From: Rhizobium lentis
GTDB lineage: Bacteria; Pseudomonadota; Alphaproteobacteria; Rhizobiales; Rhizobiaceae
Assembly: GCF_014200175.1 (NCBI RefSeq)
Contig: NZ_JACHBD010000003.1
Location: forward strand, 248,001 to 312,000
DNA length: 64,000 nt
Reading direction: 5' to 3'
Position 1 is the stretch's first letter. The number at the start of each line of letters is the position of its first letter. A program made the position numbers and the translations under genes. Positions 36,279-45,502 of this stretch are shown piece after piece. Under the pieces are notes generated by a model. The model saw only the letters and a list, made by a program, of their open reading frames with translations, ran no database searches and was not told the DNA's origin.

Positions 36279-37439
36279 ATGAGCGAATTTCTGGACGCCT
36301 CAGACGACGACAATTTTGCCTCGGCGGGTCTGCGGCTGACCGTCGACCTCAGCGCGCTGACGGAAAACTGGCGCGACATGGCGCGCCGCTCGGGCGCCGC
36401 GCGCGCCGCAGCCGTTGTCAAGGCCGATGCCTACGGCCTTGGCATCGAGGATGCCGGCGAAGCGCTCTACACGGCAGGCGCACGGGATTTCTTCGTCGCG
36501 ACCGTCGATGAGGGCGTGACACTTCGCCTCTATGCGCCGGATGCGCGCATCTTCGTGCTGGCAGGCATATGGCCGGGCACGGAACGGCGCTTCTTCGACA
36601 ATGACCTGGTGCCGGTGATTTCCTCCGACGAGCAGTTCGCCTTCTGGATGGCGGTGCTTGCCGATTATGGCGATTACCCTTGCGCGCTGCATGTCGACAC
36701 CGGCTTCAACCGGCTGGGGCTGCGTATCGACGATGCGATCGCGCTTGCTGACGACGTCTCACGGCCGGCAAGCTTCGCACCGGTGCTTGTCATGAGCCAC
36801 CTCGCCTGCGGAGACGATCCCACCCACGTCATGAACCGGCAACAGCTCGAATCATTCCGCAGGGTTACCGCCGCCTATGAAGGAATCGATTCAAGCCTTG
36901 CCGCCTCGGCGGGCATCTTTCTCGGCGAGGACTATCACTTCAACCTGACCCGCCCCGGCATCGCGCTCTATGGCGGCGAAGCTGTCTTCGGCATGGCGAA
37001 CCCGATGCGCCCGGTCGCCACCGCTGAGGCGCGCGTCATCCAGGTGCGCAGCGTCGAAGCCGGTGAGAGCGTCAGCTACGGGCGGGCGCTGCAGTTGCGC
37101 CGCGACAGCCGGCTGGCGATCGTCTCGGCCGGTTATGCCGACGGCTATATGCGCAGCCAGTCGAGCGGCGGCGTGCCGCTGCGCCAGGCTGTGCCGCAGG
37201 GCGGACATGGCTTCATCGCCGGACACAAGGTTCCGGTCGCCGGCCGGATCACCATGGATCTGACGATCTTCGACGTCACCGATCTGCCTGAAAACGCGGT
37301 GCGAGCCGGGGACTATGTCGAGCTGTTCGGAAAGAATATGGCTCTGGACGAGGTGGCACGCGCGGCAGGAACGATCGGATATGAGATTCTGACCAGTATG
37401 GGGCTTCGCCACGAACGGCGCTATGTAGCCGAAGAGTAG
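36279..37439 (+). CDS. alr: alanine racemase
   Basis: 386 residues. A PLP enzyme making D-Ala for peptidoglycan. The PLP Lys is K48 in VVKADAYGLG; the second catalytic residue is the Tyr of SYGRALQLRRD (about 268); GRITMDL is present near 320. GGGGAT is the ribosome site. Its reading frame opens directly after a strong terminator, so expression must come from read-through or from a promoter upstream of that terminator. Confidence 0.95.
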   Translation: MSEFLDASDDDNFASAGLRLTVDLSALTENWRDMARRSGAARAAAVVKADAYGLGIEDAGEALYTAGARDFFVATVDEGVTLRLYAPDARIFVLAGIWPGTERRFFDNDLVPVISSDEQFAFWMAVLADYGDYPCALHVDTGFNRLGLRIDDAIALADDVSRPASFAPVLVMSHLACGDDPTHVMNRQQLESFRRVTAAYEGIDSSLAASAGIFLGEDYHFNLTRPGIALYGGEAVFGMANPMRPVATAEARVIQVRSVEAGESVSYGRALQLRRDSRLAIVSAGYADGYMRSQSSGGVPLRQAVPQGGHGFIAGHKVPVAGRITMDLTIFDVTDLPENAVRAGDYVELFGKNMALDEVARAAGTIGYEILTSMGLRHERRYVAEE

Positions 37440-37449
37440 TGTTTGTCCG

Positions 37450-38085
37450 TCAGTGGCTGATGAGCGCGAGACGCACGCCGAGCGCTACGAAAAGCGCGCC
37501 GAGGCCGCGATCGAGCCACCGCTCGATTTTGCGATTATTTTTAAGGATGTCTGCGAGGCGCCCGCCGAGAAGGACGAGCGGCGGCTCGATGAATGCAGCG
37601 ACGCCTATGATTAACCCGCCGTGGAGCATCAATTGAGCCCAGGTCGGCCCTGCGCCTTCGACCACGAATTGCGGCAGGAAGGCCAGGAAGAATATCGCGA
37701 CTTTCGGATTGAGGAGCGACACCAGGACACCCTGCCGGTAGATTTTTCCGACCGGCATTTGTTCGCGCGCTGCCTTCATAAGGCCGTCACCGCCCCCGGC
37801 GCGCAAAGCCTGAATGCCTAACCAGACGAGGTAGGCCGCACCAACCCATTTGACGGCGGAAAAGGCGACGGCCGAGGCCGCCAGCACGGCCGAAAGACCC
37901 AGTGCCGCCATCAGAACGTGCAAGCAGGCACCCGACCAGACGCCGAACAGCGCCGAAAAACCGGCGCGTTTCCCGCCTCTCATCGTGTGGCCGAGGATAA
38001 AGGCGATGTCGGGGCCTGGCGAGAGGTTGAGCAAAACCGCCGCCGACAAAAATGCAAGCCAGTGCGCAAGCGAATAATCGAACAT
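37450..38085 (-). CDS. LysE/RhtB family amino acid exporter
   Basis: 211 residues with six hydrophobic segments. NLSPGPDIAFILGHTMRGGKRAGFSALFGVWSG near the N-terminus is the LysE-family signature. It exports amino acids or related metabolites at the inner membrane. A 6-bp inverted repeat, CGTTCC/GGAACG (38093-38113), lies just upstream of its start and may be an operator. The gene is convergent with alr, 10 nt apart. Confidence 0.9.
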   Translation of the reverse strand: MFDYSLAHWLAFLSAAVLLNLSPGPDIAFILGHTMRGGKRAGFSALFGVWSGACLHVLMAALGLSAVLAASAVAFSAVKWVGAAYLVWLGIQALRAGGGDGLMKAAREQMPVGKIYRQGVLVSLLNPKVAIFFLAFLPQFVVEGAGPTWAQLMLHGGLIIGVAAFIEPPLVLLGGRLADILKNNRKIERWLDRGLGALFVALGVRLALISH

Positions 38086-38251
38086 CTTCTACCGTTCCGG
38101 ATGAGCAGGAACGAAAAGCATAGGCACGGCAAACGCTGATGGGGAAATCATTACTTTTGATCCGTCGCGATAGCCATTATCTCAAGCACGACAATGATTC
38201 GATGAAGCACGCGTCGGCTTCATCTGGGCAACTCGACCGAAAGAGCGATTG

Positions 38252-39652
38252 ATGGCGAAGGCCAGGACACAGTTCATCTGCCAGAATTGCGGCGCGGTGC
38301 ACAACCGCTGGGCCGGCAAATGCGACAGTTGCGGAGAGTGGAATACCATTGTCGAAGAAGATCCGATGGGCGGCATCGGTTCCGGCCCCGGCAAGACGCC
38401 GAAGAAGGGCCGTCCTGTAACGCTGACGGCGCTTTCGGGCGAGATCGAGGAAGCGCCCCGAATCCACACCGCCATGTCGGAGCTCGACCGGGCGCTCGGC
38501 GGCGGTTTTGTGCGCGGCTCGGCGGTGCTGATCGGCGGCGATCCCGGCATCGGCAAATCGACGCTGCTGATGCAGGCGGCCGCGGCCCTTGCGCGGCGCG
38601 GCCACAAGATCATCTACGTCTCCGGCGAGGAGGCGGTGGCGCAGGTTCGCCTGAGGGCGCAGCGTCTTGCGGCAGCCGATACCGACGTGATGCTGGCGGC
38701 CGAAACCAATGTCGAGGATATTCTGGCGACGCTCGCCGAAGGCAAACGTCCTGATCTCGTCATTATCGATTCCATCCAGACGCTCTGGAGCGAGCTTGCC
38801 GAATCCGCGCCGGGGACGGTGACGCAGGTGCGCACCGGCGTGCAGTCGATGATCCGGTTCGCCAAGCAGACGGGTGCGGCCATGGTGCTCGTCGGGCATG
38901 TGACCAAGGACGGGCAGATCGCCGGGCCGCGCGTCGTCGAGCACATGGTCGATGCGGTGCTCTATTTCGAAGGCGATCGCGGCCATCACTACCGAATCCT
39001 GCGCACAGTCAAGAACCGCTTCGGCCCGACCGACGAGATCGGCGTGTTCGAAATGTCCGACAGAGGTTTACGCGAAGTCGCCAATCCGTCCGAACTCTTT
39101 CTTGGCGAGCGCAACGAAAAATCACCGGGTGCGGCCGTCTTCGCCGGCATGGAAGGCACGCGGCCCGTGCTCGTCGAGGTGCAGGCGCTTGTGGCGCCGA
39201 CCTCACTCGGCACGCCGCGGCGCGCCGTGGTCGGCTGGGATTCGGCCCGGCTTTCGATGATCCTGGCGGTGCTGGAGGCCCATTGCGGCGTCAGGCTCGG
39301 CCAGCACGACGTCTATCTCAACGTCGCCGGCGGCTACCGCATCTCAGAACCGGCGGCCGATCTCGCCGTCGCCTCGGCGCTTGTTTCCTCGTTGGCCGGT
39401 ATTGCCCTTCCCGCCGATTGCGTCTATTTCGGCGAAGTCAGCCTGTCGGGCGCTATCCGACCGGTTGCGCACACCGCCCAGCGCCTCAAGGAAGCCGAGA
39501 AGCTGGGCTTTTCGACAGCGCTGCTTCCTTCCGCCTCCGCCGAGTTGCCGAAGGGTTCAGGCGGGCGATGGAACGAGGTCGAAAGCCTGCCGGATCTGGT
39601 CGCGCGCATCGCCGGATCGAAGGGAGCGCTGCGTGTGGAAGACGAGGTTTGA
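38252..39652 (+). CDS. radA: DNA repair protein RadA (Sms)
   Basis: 466 residues from ATG 38252 (a TTG one codon earlier is ignored). The zinc finger is C10-x2-C13, C24-x2-C27. A RecA-like core has GGDPGIGKSTLL (about 95-106) and the RadA-specific KNRFG. The C-terminus resembles the Lon protease domain without its catalytic pair. RadA drives branch migration of recombination intermediates. cvpA follows 90 bp on. Confidence 0.96.
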   Translation: MAKARTQFICQNCGAVHNRWAGKCDSCGEWNTIVEEDPMGGIGSGPGKTPKKGRPVTLTALSGEIEEAPRIHTAMSELDRALGGGFVRGSAVLIGGDPGIGKSTLLMQAAAALARRGHKIIYVSGEEAVAQVRLRAQRLAAADTDVMLAAETNVEDILATLAEGKRPDLVIIDSIQTLWSELAESAPGTVTQVRTGVQSMIRFAKQTGAAMVLVGHVTKDGQIAGPRVVEHMVDAVLYFEGDRGHHYRILRTVKNRFGPTDEIGVFEMSDRGLREVANPSELFLGERNEKSPGAAVFAGMEGTRPVLVEVQALVAPTSLGTPRRAVVGWDSARLSMILAVLEAHCGVRLGQHDVYLNVAGGYRISEPAADLAVASALVSSLAGIALPADCVYFGEVSLSGAIRPVAHTAQRLKEAEKLGFSTALLPSASAELPKGSGGRWNEVESLPDLVARIAGSKGALRVEDEV

Positions 39653-39742
39653 TCCTTTCATTGCCGGGAACGGTGATGATATAGGAAGCACACGATAAGG
39701 CACGACACGGCCGCCAAGCGGCAGTCCTGGAGTTGAATTTAC

Positions 39743-40357
39743 ATGCCCATTACGATTTTTGACGGTATTGTCATCGGCGTCGTGCTCTTCTCCGCCGTAC
39801 TGGCGATGGTCCGCGGCTTCTCCCGCGAGATCCTTTCGATCGCAAGCTGGGGCGGCTCGGCCGCCGCCGCCTACTACCTTTATCCGTACCTGCTGCCTTA
39901 TGCCAAGAAATACACCGATGACGACCGCATCGCGATCGCCGGTTCGGCCGCGGTCGTCTTCCTGATCGCACTCATCGTCATCTCCTTCATCACCATGAAG
40001 ATCGCCGATTTCATCATCGACAGCCGCATTGGCGCGCTCGACCGCACGCTCGGCTTCCTGTTCGGCGCGGCGCGCGGCCTGCTGCTGATGGTCGTCGCCG
40101 TCGCTTTCTGGAACTGGCTCGTCGATGTCGACCACCGCCCGGCCTGGGTCAATGACGCCAAGTCGAAACCCTTCCTGGACTCGATGGTCGTGAAGCTGAA
40201 GGCCGTCCTGCCGGAGCAATTTGCCCAGATGATCGAGGCAAGCTTCCGTGATAAGATGCAGTCGCCGGCACAGGGCGGCGAAGGCACCACACCGGCTACC
40301 GATCAGGCTCCGGCGGAAGACGCGCCTGCAGGCGGCACACAGCAGCGGACGAATTGA
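39743..40357 (+). CDS. cvpA: CvpA family membrane protein
   Basis: 204 residues with four N-terminal hydrophobic helices (to about 135) and a soluble tail of Ala, Pro, Thr and Glu. The start MPITIFDGIVIGVVLFSAVLAM fits CvpA, named for colicin V production in E. coli; it lies between radA and purF, and the cvpA-purF pairing is widely conserved. The molecular role is not settled. Confidence 0.92.
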   Translation: MPITIFDGIVIGVVLFSAVLAMVRGFSREILSIASWGGSAAAAYYLYPYLLPYAKKYTDDDRIAIAGSAAVVFLIALIVISFITMKIADFIIDSRIGALDRTLGFLFGAARGLLLMVVAVAFWNWLVDVDHRPAWVNDAKSKPFLDSMVVKLKAVLPEQFAQMIEASFRDKMQSPAQGGEGTTPATDQAPAEDAPAGGTQQRTN

Positions 40358-40420
40358 TACAGTGTTCAAGACCTTGACCCGCCGTTCGGCAATTGCCATT
40401 TGAGCGGGACGTGAAATAAG

Positions 40421-40451
40421 GGTCCGGCCGGGCATTCAGCTCCGCCGGACC
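40421..40451 (+). terminator. hairpin between cvpA and purF
   Basis: GGTCCGGC (40421-40428) pairs with GCCGGACC (40444-40451) across 15 nt. No T tract follows. Confidence 0.45.
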
Positions 40452-40509
40452 TCAGCCGTTTCAGAGCCGGCGAGCGGGCTTTGAAAGCGGATGTCGTTCA
40501 GCATGACGT

Positions 40510-40529
40510 TATCGGATCAGTTTCCGATA
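40510..40529 (+). promoter_or_regulatory. palindrome upstream of purF
   Basis: TATCGGA-TCAGTT-TCCGATA, a perfect 7-bp inverted repeat about 50 nt before the purF start, followed at once by TATGAT (40530-40535), a possible -10. It is well placed for an operator. Confidence 0.45.
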
Positions 40530-40580
40530 TATGATACTGGAAATGCCGATCCATTCTTGTGAGAGCAGAGGCCCGCAGAA

Positions 40581-42071
40581 ATGAACCAGTCCCATTCCTT
40601 CCCGACCGACGATCCGCTCGACGGAGATACACTGCATGAGGAATGCGGCGTTTTCGGAATTCTGGGACATCCCGATGCCGCCGCACTCACGGCTCTCGGC
40701 CTGCATGCCCTGCAGCATCGCGGACAAGAAGCGGCCGGCATCGTCTCCTTCGACGGCAAGCGCTTCTACCAGGAGCGCCATATGGGTCTCGTCGGCGATC
40801 ACTATACCAATCCGATGACGCTCGCCCGCCTGCCCGGCAGCATATCGATCGGCCATACCCGTTACTCCACAACAGGCGAAGTGGCGATGCGCAACGTGCA
40901 GCCGCTCTTTGCCGAACTGGAAGAAGGCGGTATCGCCGTTGCCCATAACGGCAATTTCACCAATGGCCTGACGCTGCGCCGCCAGATCATCGCCACCGGC
41001 GCCATCTGTCAGTCGACCTCCGATACGGAAGTCGTGCTGCATCTCATCGCCCGCTCCCGTCACGCGTCCACCTCCGACCGTTTCATCGATGCGATCCGCC
41101 AGATGGAAGGCGGCTATTCCATGCTCGCCATGACGCGCACCAAGCTGATCGCCGCGCGCGATCCGACCGGCATCCGCCCGCTTGTCATGGGCGAACTTGA
41201 CGGCAAGCCAATCTTCTGCTCGGAAACCTGCGCGCTCGATATTATCGGCGCGAAGTTCATCCGCGATGTCGAAAACGGCGAAGTCATCATCTGTGAAATC
41301 CAGCCCGACGGCTCGATCAGCATCGATGCCCGCAAGCCCGGCAAGCCGCAGCCGGAGCGCCTCTGCCTGTTCGAATATGTCTATTTCGCCCGGCCGGATT
41401 CGGTCGTCGGCGGCCGCAACGTCTATACGACACGCAAGAACATGGGCATGAACCTTGCCAAGGAAGCGCCGGTCGAGGCCGAGGTGGTCGTTCCGGTGCC
41501 GGACGGCGGCACACCTGCGGCGCTCGGTTATGCGCAGGAAAGCGGCATTCCCTTCGAGTACGGCATCATCCGCAACCATTATGTCGGCCGCACCTTCATC
41601 GAGCCGACGCAGCAGATTCGCGCCTTCGGCGTGAAGCTGAAGCATTCCGCCAACCGGGCGATGATCGAAGGCAAGCGTGTCGTGCTGGTCGATGACTCCA
41701 TCGTGCGCGGCACAACGTCGCTGAAGATCGTGCAGATGATCCGCGAAGCCGGCGCGCGCGAAGTTCATCTCCGCGTCGCAAGCCCGATGATCTTCTTCCC
41801 GGATTTCTACGGCATCGACACGCCCGATGCCGACAAGCTGCTCGCCAACCAATATGCCGATGTCGAAGCCATGGCCAAGTATATCGGCGCGGATTCGCTC
41901 GCCTTCCTGTCGATCGACGGACTTTATCGCGCCGTCGGCGGCGAGGACCGCAATCCGGCCCGCCCGCAATTCACCGACCACTACTTCACCGGTGACTACC
42001 CGACCCGTCTGCTCGACAAGAACGGCGAGTCCATGGGCAACAAGCTTTCGATGCTTGCCAGCAACGGCTGA
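40581..42071 (+). CDS. purF: amidophosphoribosyltransferase
   Basis: 496 residues. It commits PRPP to purine synthesis. A 21-residue propeptide precedes C22 (HEECGVFGI), the glutaminase nucleophile after processing. The glutaminase domain runs to about 250. The phosphoribosyltransferase domain has VVLVDDSIVRGTTS (about 372-385), the PRPP loop. Its upstream region carries a palindrome. Confidence 0.97.
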   Translation: MNQSHSFPTDDPLDGDTLHEECGVFGILGHPDAAALTALGLHALQHRGQEAAGIVSFDGKRFYQERHMGLVGDHYTNPMTLARLPGSISIGHTRYSTTGEVAMRNVQPLFAELEEGGIAVAHNGNFTNGLTLRRQIIATGAICQSTSDTEVVLHLIARSRHASTSDRFIDAIRQMEGGYSMLAMTRTKLIAARDPTGIRPLVMGELDGKPIFCSETCALDIIGAKFIRDVENGEVIICEIQPDGSISIDARKPGKPQPERLCLFEYVYFARPDSVVGGRNVYTTRKNMGMNLAKEAPVEAEVVVPVPDGGTPAALGYAQESGIPFEYGIIRNHYVGRTFIEPTQQIRAFGVKLKHSANRAMIEGKRVVLVDDSIVRGTTSLKIVQMIREAGAREVHLRVASPMIFFPDFYGIDTPDADKLLANQYADVEAMAKYIGADSLAFLSIDGLYRAVGGEDRNPARPQFTDHYFTGDYPTRLLDKNGESMGNKLSMLASNG

Positions 42072-42099
42072 GCCGCTTGCCACTTTGACTTTCGCTTCC

Positions 42100-42121
42100 G
42101 AGGGGCCTCATTGCGCCCCTC
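42100..42121 (+). terminator. hairpin after purF
   Basis: GAGGGGC (42100-42106) and GCCCCTC (42115-42121) with an 8-nt loop, 30 nt after the purF stop. No T run; possibly weak. Confidence 0.5.
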
Positions 42122-42151
42122 ACCTTCGCAAGCCAATCCGGAACCGGACAG

Positions 42152-42892
42152 ATGAACATCAATCTTGAGGGCAAGATCGCACTCGTCACCGGTGCGTCGC
42201 GCGGCATCGGCTATTTCACTGCGCTGGAACTTGCCAAAGCCGGCGCCCATGTCATTGCCTGCGCCCGCACGGTCGGCGGGCTCGAGGATCTCGACGATGC
42301 GATCAAGGCGGTCGGCGGTAGCGCGACCCTGGTGCCCTTCGATCTCGCCGATATGAACGCGATCGATGCGCTCGGCGGCTCGATCTTCGAGCGCTGGGGC
42401 AGGCTCGACATCCTCGTCGCCAATGCCGGCGTGCTCGGCGTCATCTCGCCGATCGGCCACATCGAGGCGAAGGTGTTCGAAAAGGTGATGACCATCAACG
42501 TGACGGCGACATGGCGGCTGATCCGCTCGGTCGATCCGCTGCTCGCCCGCTCGGATGCCGGCCGCGCCGTCATCCTGTCGTCGGGGGCCGCGCACAAATG
42601 CCGCCCCTTCTGGAGCGCCTACTCCGCATCAAAAGCTGCTGTGGAGGCGCTCACCCGCACCTGGGCCGGCGAGACACAGTCGACGCCGCTGCGCATCACC
42701 AGCGTCGATCCGGGCGCGACCCGCACCGCCATGCGGGCGCAGGCCGTGCCGGGCGAAGATCCGCAGACGCTGCCGCACCCTTCCGAGGTCGCCAAGGCGA
42801 TCCTGCCGCTTCTGGGCCCCGGCGTGACCGAAACGGGCAAGCTGTTCATCGTGCGGGAAAACAAGCTCGCCGATTATCGGCTGCCGGAATAG
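42152..42892 (+). CDS. short-chain dehydrogenase/reductase
   Basis: 246 residues. The classical SDR cofactor motif VTGASRGIGYFTALELAK is at about 12-29; NAG is in LVANAGVLGV, the catalytic Ser is in LSSGAAHKC and YSASKAA holds Tyr and Lys (about 158-162). Arg after the first Gly loop (ACART) hints at NADP preference. The substrate is unknown. The placement right after purF is seen in rhizobia. Confidence 0.9.
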   Translation: MNINLEGKIALVTGASRGIGYFTALELAKAGAHVIACARTVGGLEDLDDAIKAVGGSATLVPFDLADMNAIDALGGSIFERWGRLDILVANAGVLGVISPIGHIEAKVFEKVMTINVTATWRLIRSVDPLLARSDAGRAVILSSGAAHKCRPFWSAYSASKAAVEALTRTWAGETQSTPLRITSVDPGATRTAMRAQAVPGEDPQTLPHPSEVAKAILPLLGPGVTETGKLFIVRENKLADYRLPE

Positions 42893-42901
42893 ATCGACGC
42901 C

Positions 42902-43651
42902 TCAGTTCGATGCAACGGCCGGAAACAGGTGAGCGAAGCCGGTTTCCGACGGGCAGAGCGCATTCAGATCCACCGCCCCCTGAATGCCGTTTACCGTGCC
43001 GTTGTCGGCAAATTGCCAGATCGACCAGCGGCCACAGCCTTCCTGCGTCGGCTCCTTGAATATGCTTCGCAGCCAGAGGTAATGCTCGGGGAAGCGGGCC
43101 TCATTGCCTTTCAAATAGTGATCGAAGAATTCCTGGGTGACGTAAAAGATCGGCCTTTCCGGAAAGGTGGCTTTCAGCTCGGTGAAGAAGGCATTCACCT
43201 CCGTCGCCATTTCCTCGAGCGTCGGGACCTTGTTGCAATTGCCGACAAACTCCAGATCGACCGCGATCGGCAATGTTCCCGGCGTCTTCGGCACGGTCGC
43301 CAGGACATTCTGCGCCTGATCCTTGCCCGGGCGGCAGAAAGTGAAGAAATGATAGGCGCCCCTGACCACTCCGGCATCGCCGGCACGCTGCCAGTTCTCC
43401 GCGAACCTCGAATCCCGGTGGTCGCCGCCTTCGGTCGCCTTCATGATCGCAAAGCGTATGTTCGGCTGCTCCGCCACCGTCTTCCAATCGATGTCGCCCT
43501 GGTGATGGCTGACATCGATGCCCTGGATCGGATACCGCGATAGGGATGGATTGTTGAAGCGAAGCATGCCGAAATCGTACGCTAAATATGCAGCGGATGC
43601 GACCACCAGAATTGCGGCCGCTCCGACACTCCACCGAACCACGCTCCCCAC
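42902..43651 (-). CDS. glycoside hydrolase family 25 (lysozyme) with N-terminal membrane anchor
   Basis: 249 residues. A hydrophobic segment at 9-27 acts as anchor or signal. The GH25 barrel begins YPIQGIDVSHHQGDIDW with the catalytic Asp, and has KATEGGDHRDSRF, GAYHFFTFCRPG and the DLEFVGNC acidic strand where the acid/base Glu sits. GH25 enzymes cut the MurNAc-GlcNAc bond of peptidoglycan. It diverges from cysS; the 287 bp between hold the cysS leader peptide. Confidence 0.9.
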   Translation of the reverse strand: MGSVVRWSVGAAAILVVASAAYLAYDFGMLRFNNPSLSRYPIQGIDVSHHQGDIDWKTVAEQPNIRFAIMKATEGGDHRDSRFAENWQRAGDAGVVRGAYHFFTFCRPGKDQAQNVLATVPKTPGTLPIAVDLEFVGNCNKVPTLEEMATEVNAFFTELKATFPERPIFYVTQEFFDHYLKGNEARFPEHYLWLRSIFKEPTQEGCGRWSIWQFADNGTVNGIQGAVDLNALCPSETGFAHLFPAVASN

Positions 43652-43752
43652 TCATTCCTCCCCTATTTTCAGCAGCCTCTCGACCGGCTACAAGCGATAT
43701 GTGCCGGGAAAATGGCGGACGCGCCGAGCCGCCGGATCGTTCCTCGCCCCTC

Positions 43753-43781
43753 TTGACCAAACGTCATTCCCGCGCCATAAA
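43753..43781 (+). promoter_or_regulatory. probable promoter for the cysS leader and cysS
   Basis: TTGACC (43753-43758), 17 nt, CATAAA (43776-43781). The predicted start site, 6-8 nt later, falls on or next to the ATG of the micro-ORF at 43789. Confidence 0.5.
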
Positions 43782-43788
43782 ACGCGGC

Positions 43789-43833
43789 ATGAAAACGGTT
43801 ATCTGCATTATCTGCGGAAAGATTATTCGCTAG
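43789..43833 (+). CDS. putative 14-residue Cys-containing leader peptide upstream of cysS
   Basis: ATG to TAG encodes MKTVICIICGKIIR. It has two Cys codons (TGC) in a CxxC arrangement and four Ile between and after them. No Shine-Dalgarno precedes it, but a promoter-like pair places the transcript start at its ATG, as for a leaderless ORF. It ends 105 nt before cysS, and short GC-rich stems with a TTTT follow the stop (AGCG/CGCT, then GGC-CCG-GCC). Cysteine-sensing attenuation is a hypothesis. A metal-binding micropeptide or chance are alternatives. Confidence 0.4.
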   Translation: MKTVICIICGKIIR

Positions 43834-43938
43834 CGCACGCGCTGGCCCGGCCGTTTTCGTCTCCCCAATAGTCAAGATGCGAAACGCCCTGGCCTGCGGG
43901 TCGCAATATTTTTCTGATCGTGCATTTGGGAGAGTGAA

Positions 43939-45330
43939 ATGGGCCGCACGCCGGAACTGAAGCTGTACAACACGCTGACACGGGAAAAGTCGGTCTTTGC
44001 GCCGATCGACCCGGACAATGTCCGCATGTATGTCTGCGGCCCGACGGTCTATGATTTCGCCCATATCGGCAATGCCCGGCCGGCTATCGTCTTCGACGTG
44101 CTGTTCCGGCTGCTGCGCCATGTCTATGGCGAAGATCACGTCACCTATGCCCGCAACATCACCGATGTCGACGACAAGATCAATGCGCGAGCGTTGCGCG
44201 ATCATCCTGGCTTGCCGCTCAACGAAGCAATCCGAGCGGTGACCGAAACGACCGAGACGCAATATCACTCCGATGTCGCCGAACTCGGCTGCCTGGTGCC
44301 GAATGTCGAGCCACGCGCCACCGACAATATCGCGGAGATGATCGAGATCATCGTGAGGCTGATTGGCAACGGGCATGCCTATGCAGCGGCAGGCGAAGTG
44401 CTGTTCGACACGAGGTCCATGGCGGATTACGGCCAGCTGTCGAAACGTCCGCTCGACGAGCAGCAGGCCGGCGCCCGCGTCGCGGTCGAGGCGCACAAGA
44501 AGAACCCCGGTGATTTCGTGCTGTGGAAACTGTCGAGCCATAACGAGCCCGGCTGGGAGAGCCCCTGGGGCCGCGGCCGGCCCGGCTGGCACATCGAGTG
44601 CTCGGCGATGAGCAAGCGCTATCTCGGCGATGTCTTCGACATCCATGGCGGCGGGCTGGATCTGATCTTCCCGCATCATGAAAACGAGATCGCCCAGTCG
44701 CGCTGCGCCCACGGCACCGAGGTGATGGCGAATGTCTGGATGCATAACGGCTTCGTGCAGGTCGAAGGCCGCAAGATGTCGAAATCCGAGGGCAATTTCG
44801 TCACCATCCACGATCTGCTGCACACGGAGGTCTTCGGCGGCCGTCAATGGCCGGGCGAGGTGCTGCGGCTTGCCATGCTGATGACGCATTACCGCGAGCC
44901 GATCGATTTCTCGATCAAGCGGCTGGAAGAGGCCGAACGGCTGCTCGCCAAATGGCCGGCGGCGGAAGCCGGCGACGCCAAGCCGGACGAGGCTGTGCTG
45001 AACGCGCTGGCGGACGACCTCAATACCGTCGCAGCGGTGCAGGCCCTGCATGCGCTGGCGCAGGCCGCCCATACCGATGCTGCCGCCGGCGCCCGGTTTG
45101 CCGCAACGGCTGCCCTCCTCGGGGTGCTGCCGAAGAAGACCGAAATTGACGAAGCCGTCGCCGCCGCGGTCGATGCGCTGGTCGCCATGCGTCTCGAAAT
45201 GCTGAAGGCGAAGAATTTTGCCGAGGGCGACAAGATCCGCGACGAGCTGACGGCGAAGGGCATTCAGCTGAAGGACGGCAAGGACCCGGTGACGGGCGAG
45301 CGGGTGACGACGTGGGAGGTGAAGCGGTGA
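43939..45330 (+). CDS. cysS: cysteinyl-tRNA synthetase
   Basis: 463 residues, class [19 protein letters not shown] contains the first zinc Cys and the HIGH-equivalent HIGN. Further zinc ligands are in WHIECS and [11 protein letters not shown]. The ATP loop is KMSKSEGN (about 276). The C-terminal helical domain recognises the anticodon. A GGGAGAG site lies 5-8 nt before the ATG. Confidence 0.97.
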   Translation: MGRTPELKLYNTLTREKSVFAPIDPDNVRMYVCGPTVYDFAHIGNARPAIVFDVLFRLLRHVYGEDHVTYARNITDVDDKINARALRDHPGLPLNEAIRAVTETTETQYHSDVAELGCLVPNVEPRATDNIAEMIEIIVRLIGNGHAYAAAGEVLFDTRSMADYGQLSKRPLDEQQAGARVAVEAHKKNPGDFVLWKLSSHNEPGWESPWGRGRPGWHIECSAMSKRYLGDVFDIHGGGLDLIFPHHENEIAQSRCAHGTEVMANVWMHNGFVQVEGRKMSKSEGNFVTIHDLLHTEVFGGRQWPGEVLRLAMLMTHYREPIDFSIKRLEEAERLLAKWPAAEAGDAKPDEAVLNALADDLNTVAAVQALHALAQAAHTDAAAGARFAATAALLGVLPKKTEIDEAVAAAVDALVAMRLEMLKAKNFAEGDKIRDELTAKGIQLKDGKDPVTGERVTTWEVKR

Positions 45331-45350
45331 GAGTGGTGCCTGGTCGTAAG

Positions 45351-45464
45351 ACCCCTCCCCAATCCCTCCCCACAAGGGGGAGGGGCTACGCCGGCACACC
45401 AGACGGAAACGAAGACGACGCCACGAGAGAGCCCTCCCCCTTGAAGGGAGGGTTGGGAGGGGTT
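45351..45464. repeat. long imperfect inverted repeat (C/G-rich rhizobial intergenic element)
   Basis: A left arm at 45351-45387 starting ACCCCTCCCC and a right arm at 45430-45464 ending GGGAGGGGTT are near reverse complements. Each arm can fold on itself. The right arm runs into TTTTCTTTTTC, so the element may terminate cysS transcripts. Elements of this composition recur between rhizobial genes. Confidence 0.7.
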
Positions 45465-45502
45465 TTCTTTTTCTCCTCGATGTCGCTGCGGGAGAACCTG
45501 CC

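Noticed and set aside
37440-37449. Possible missing terminator between alr and the LysE gene
   Set aside because: Only 10 bp separate the convergent genes and no hairpin is visible; nothing can be claimed.
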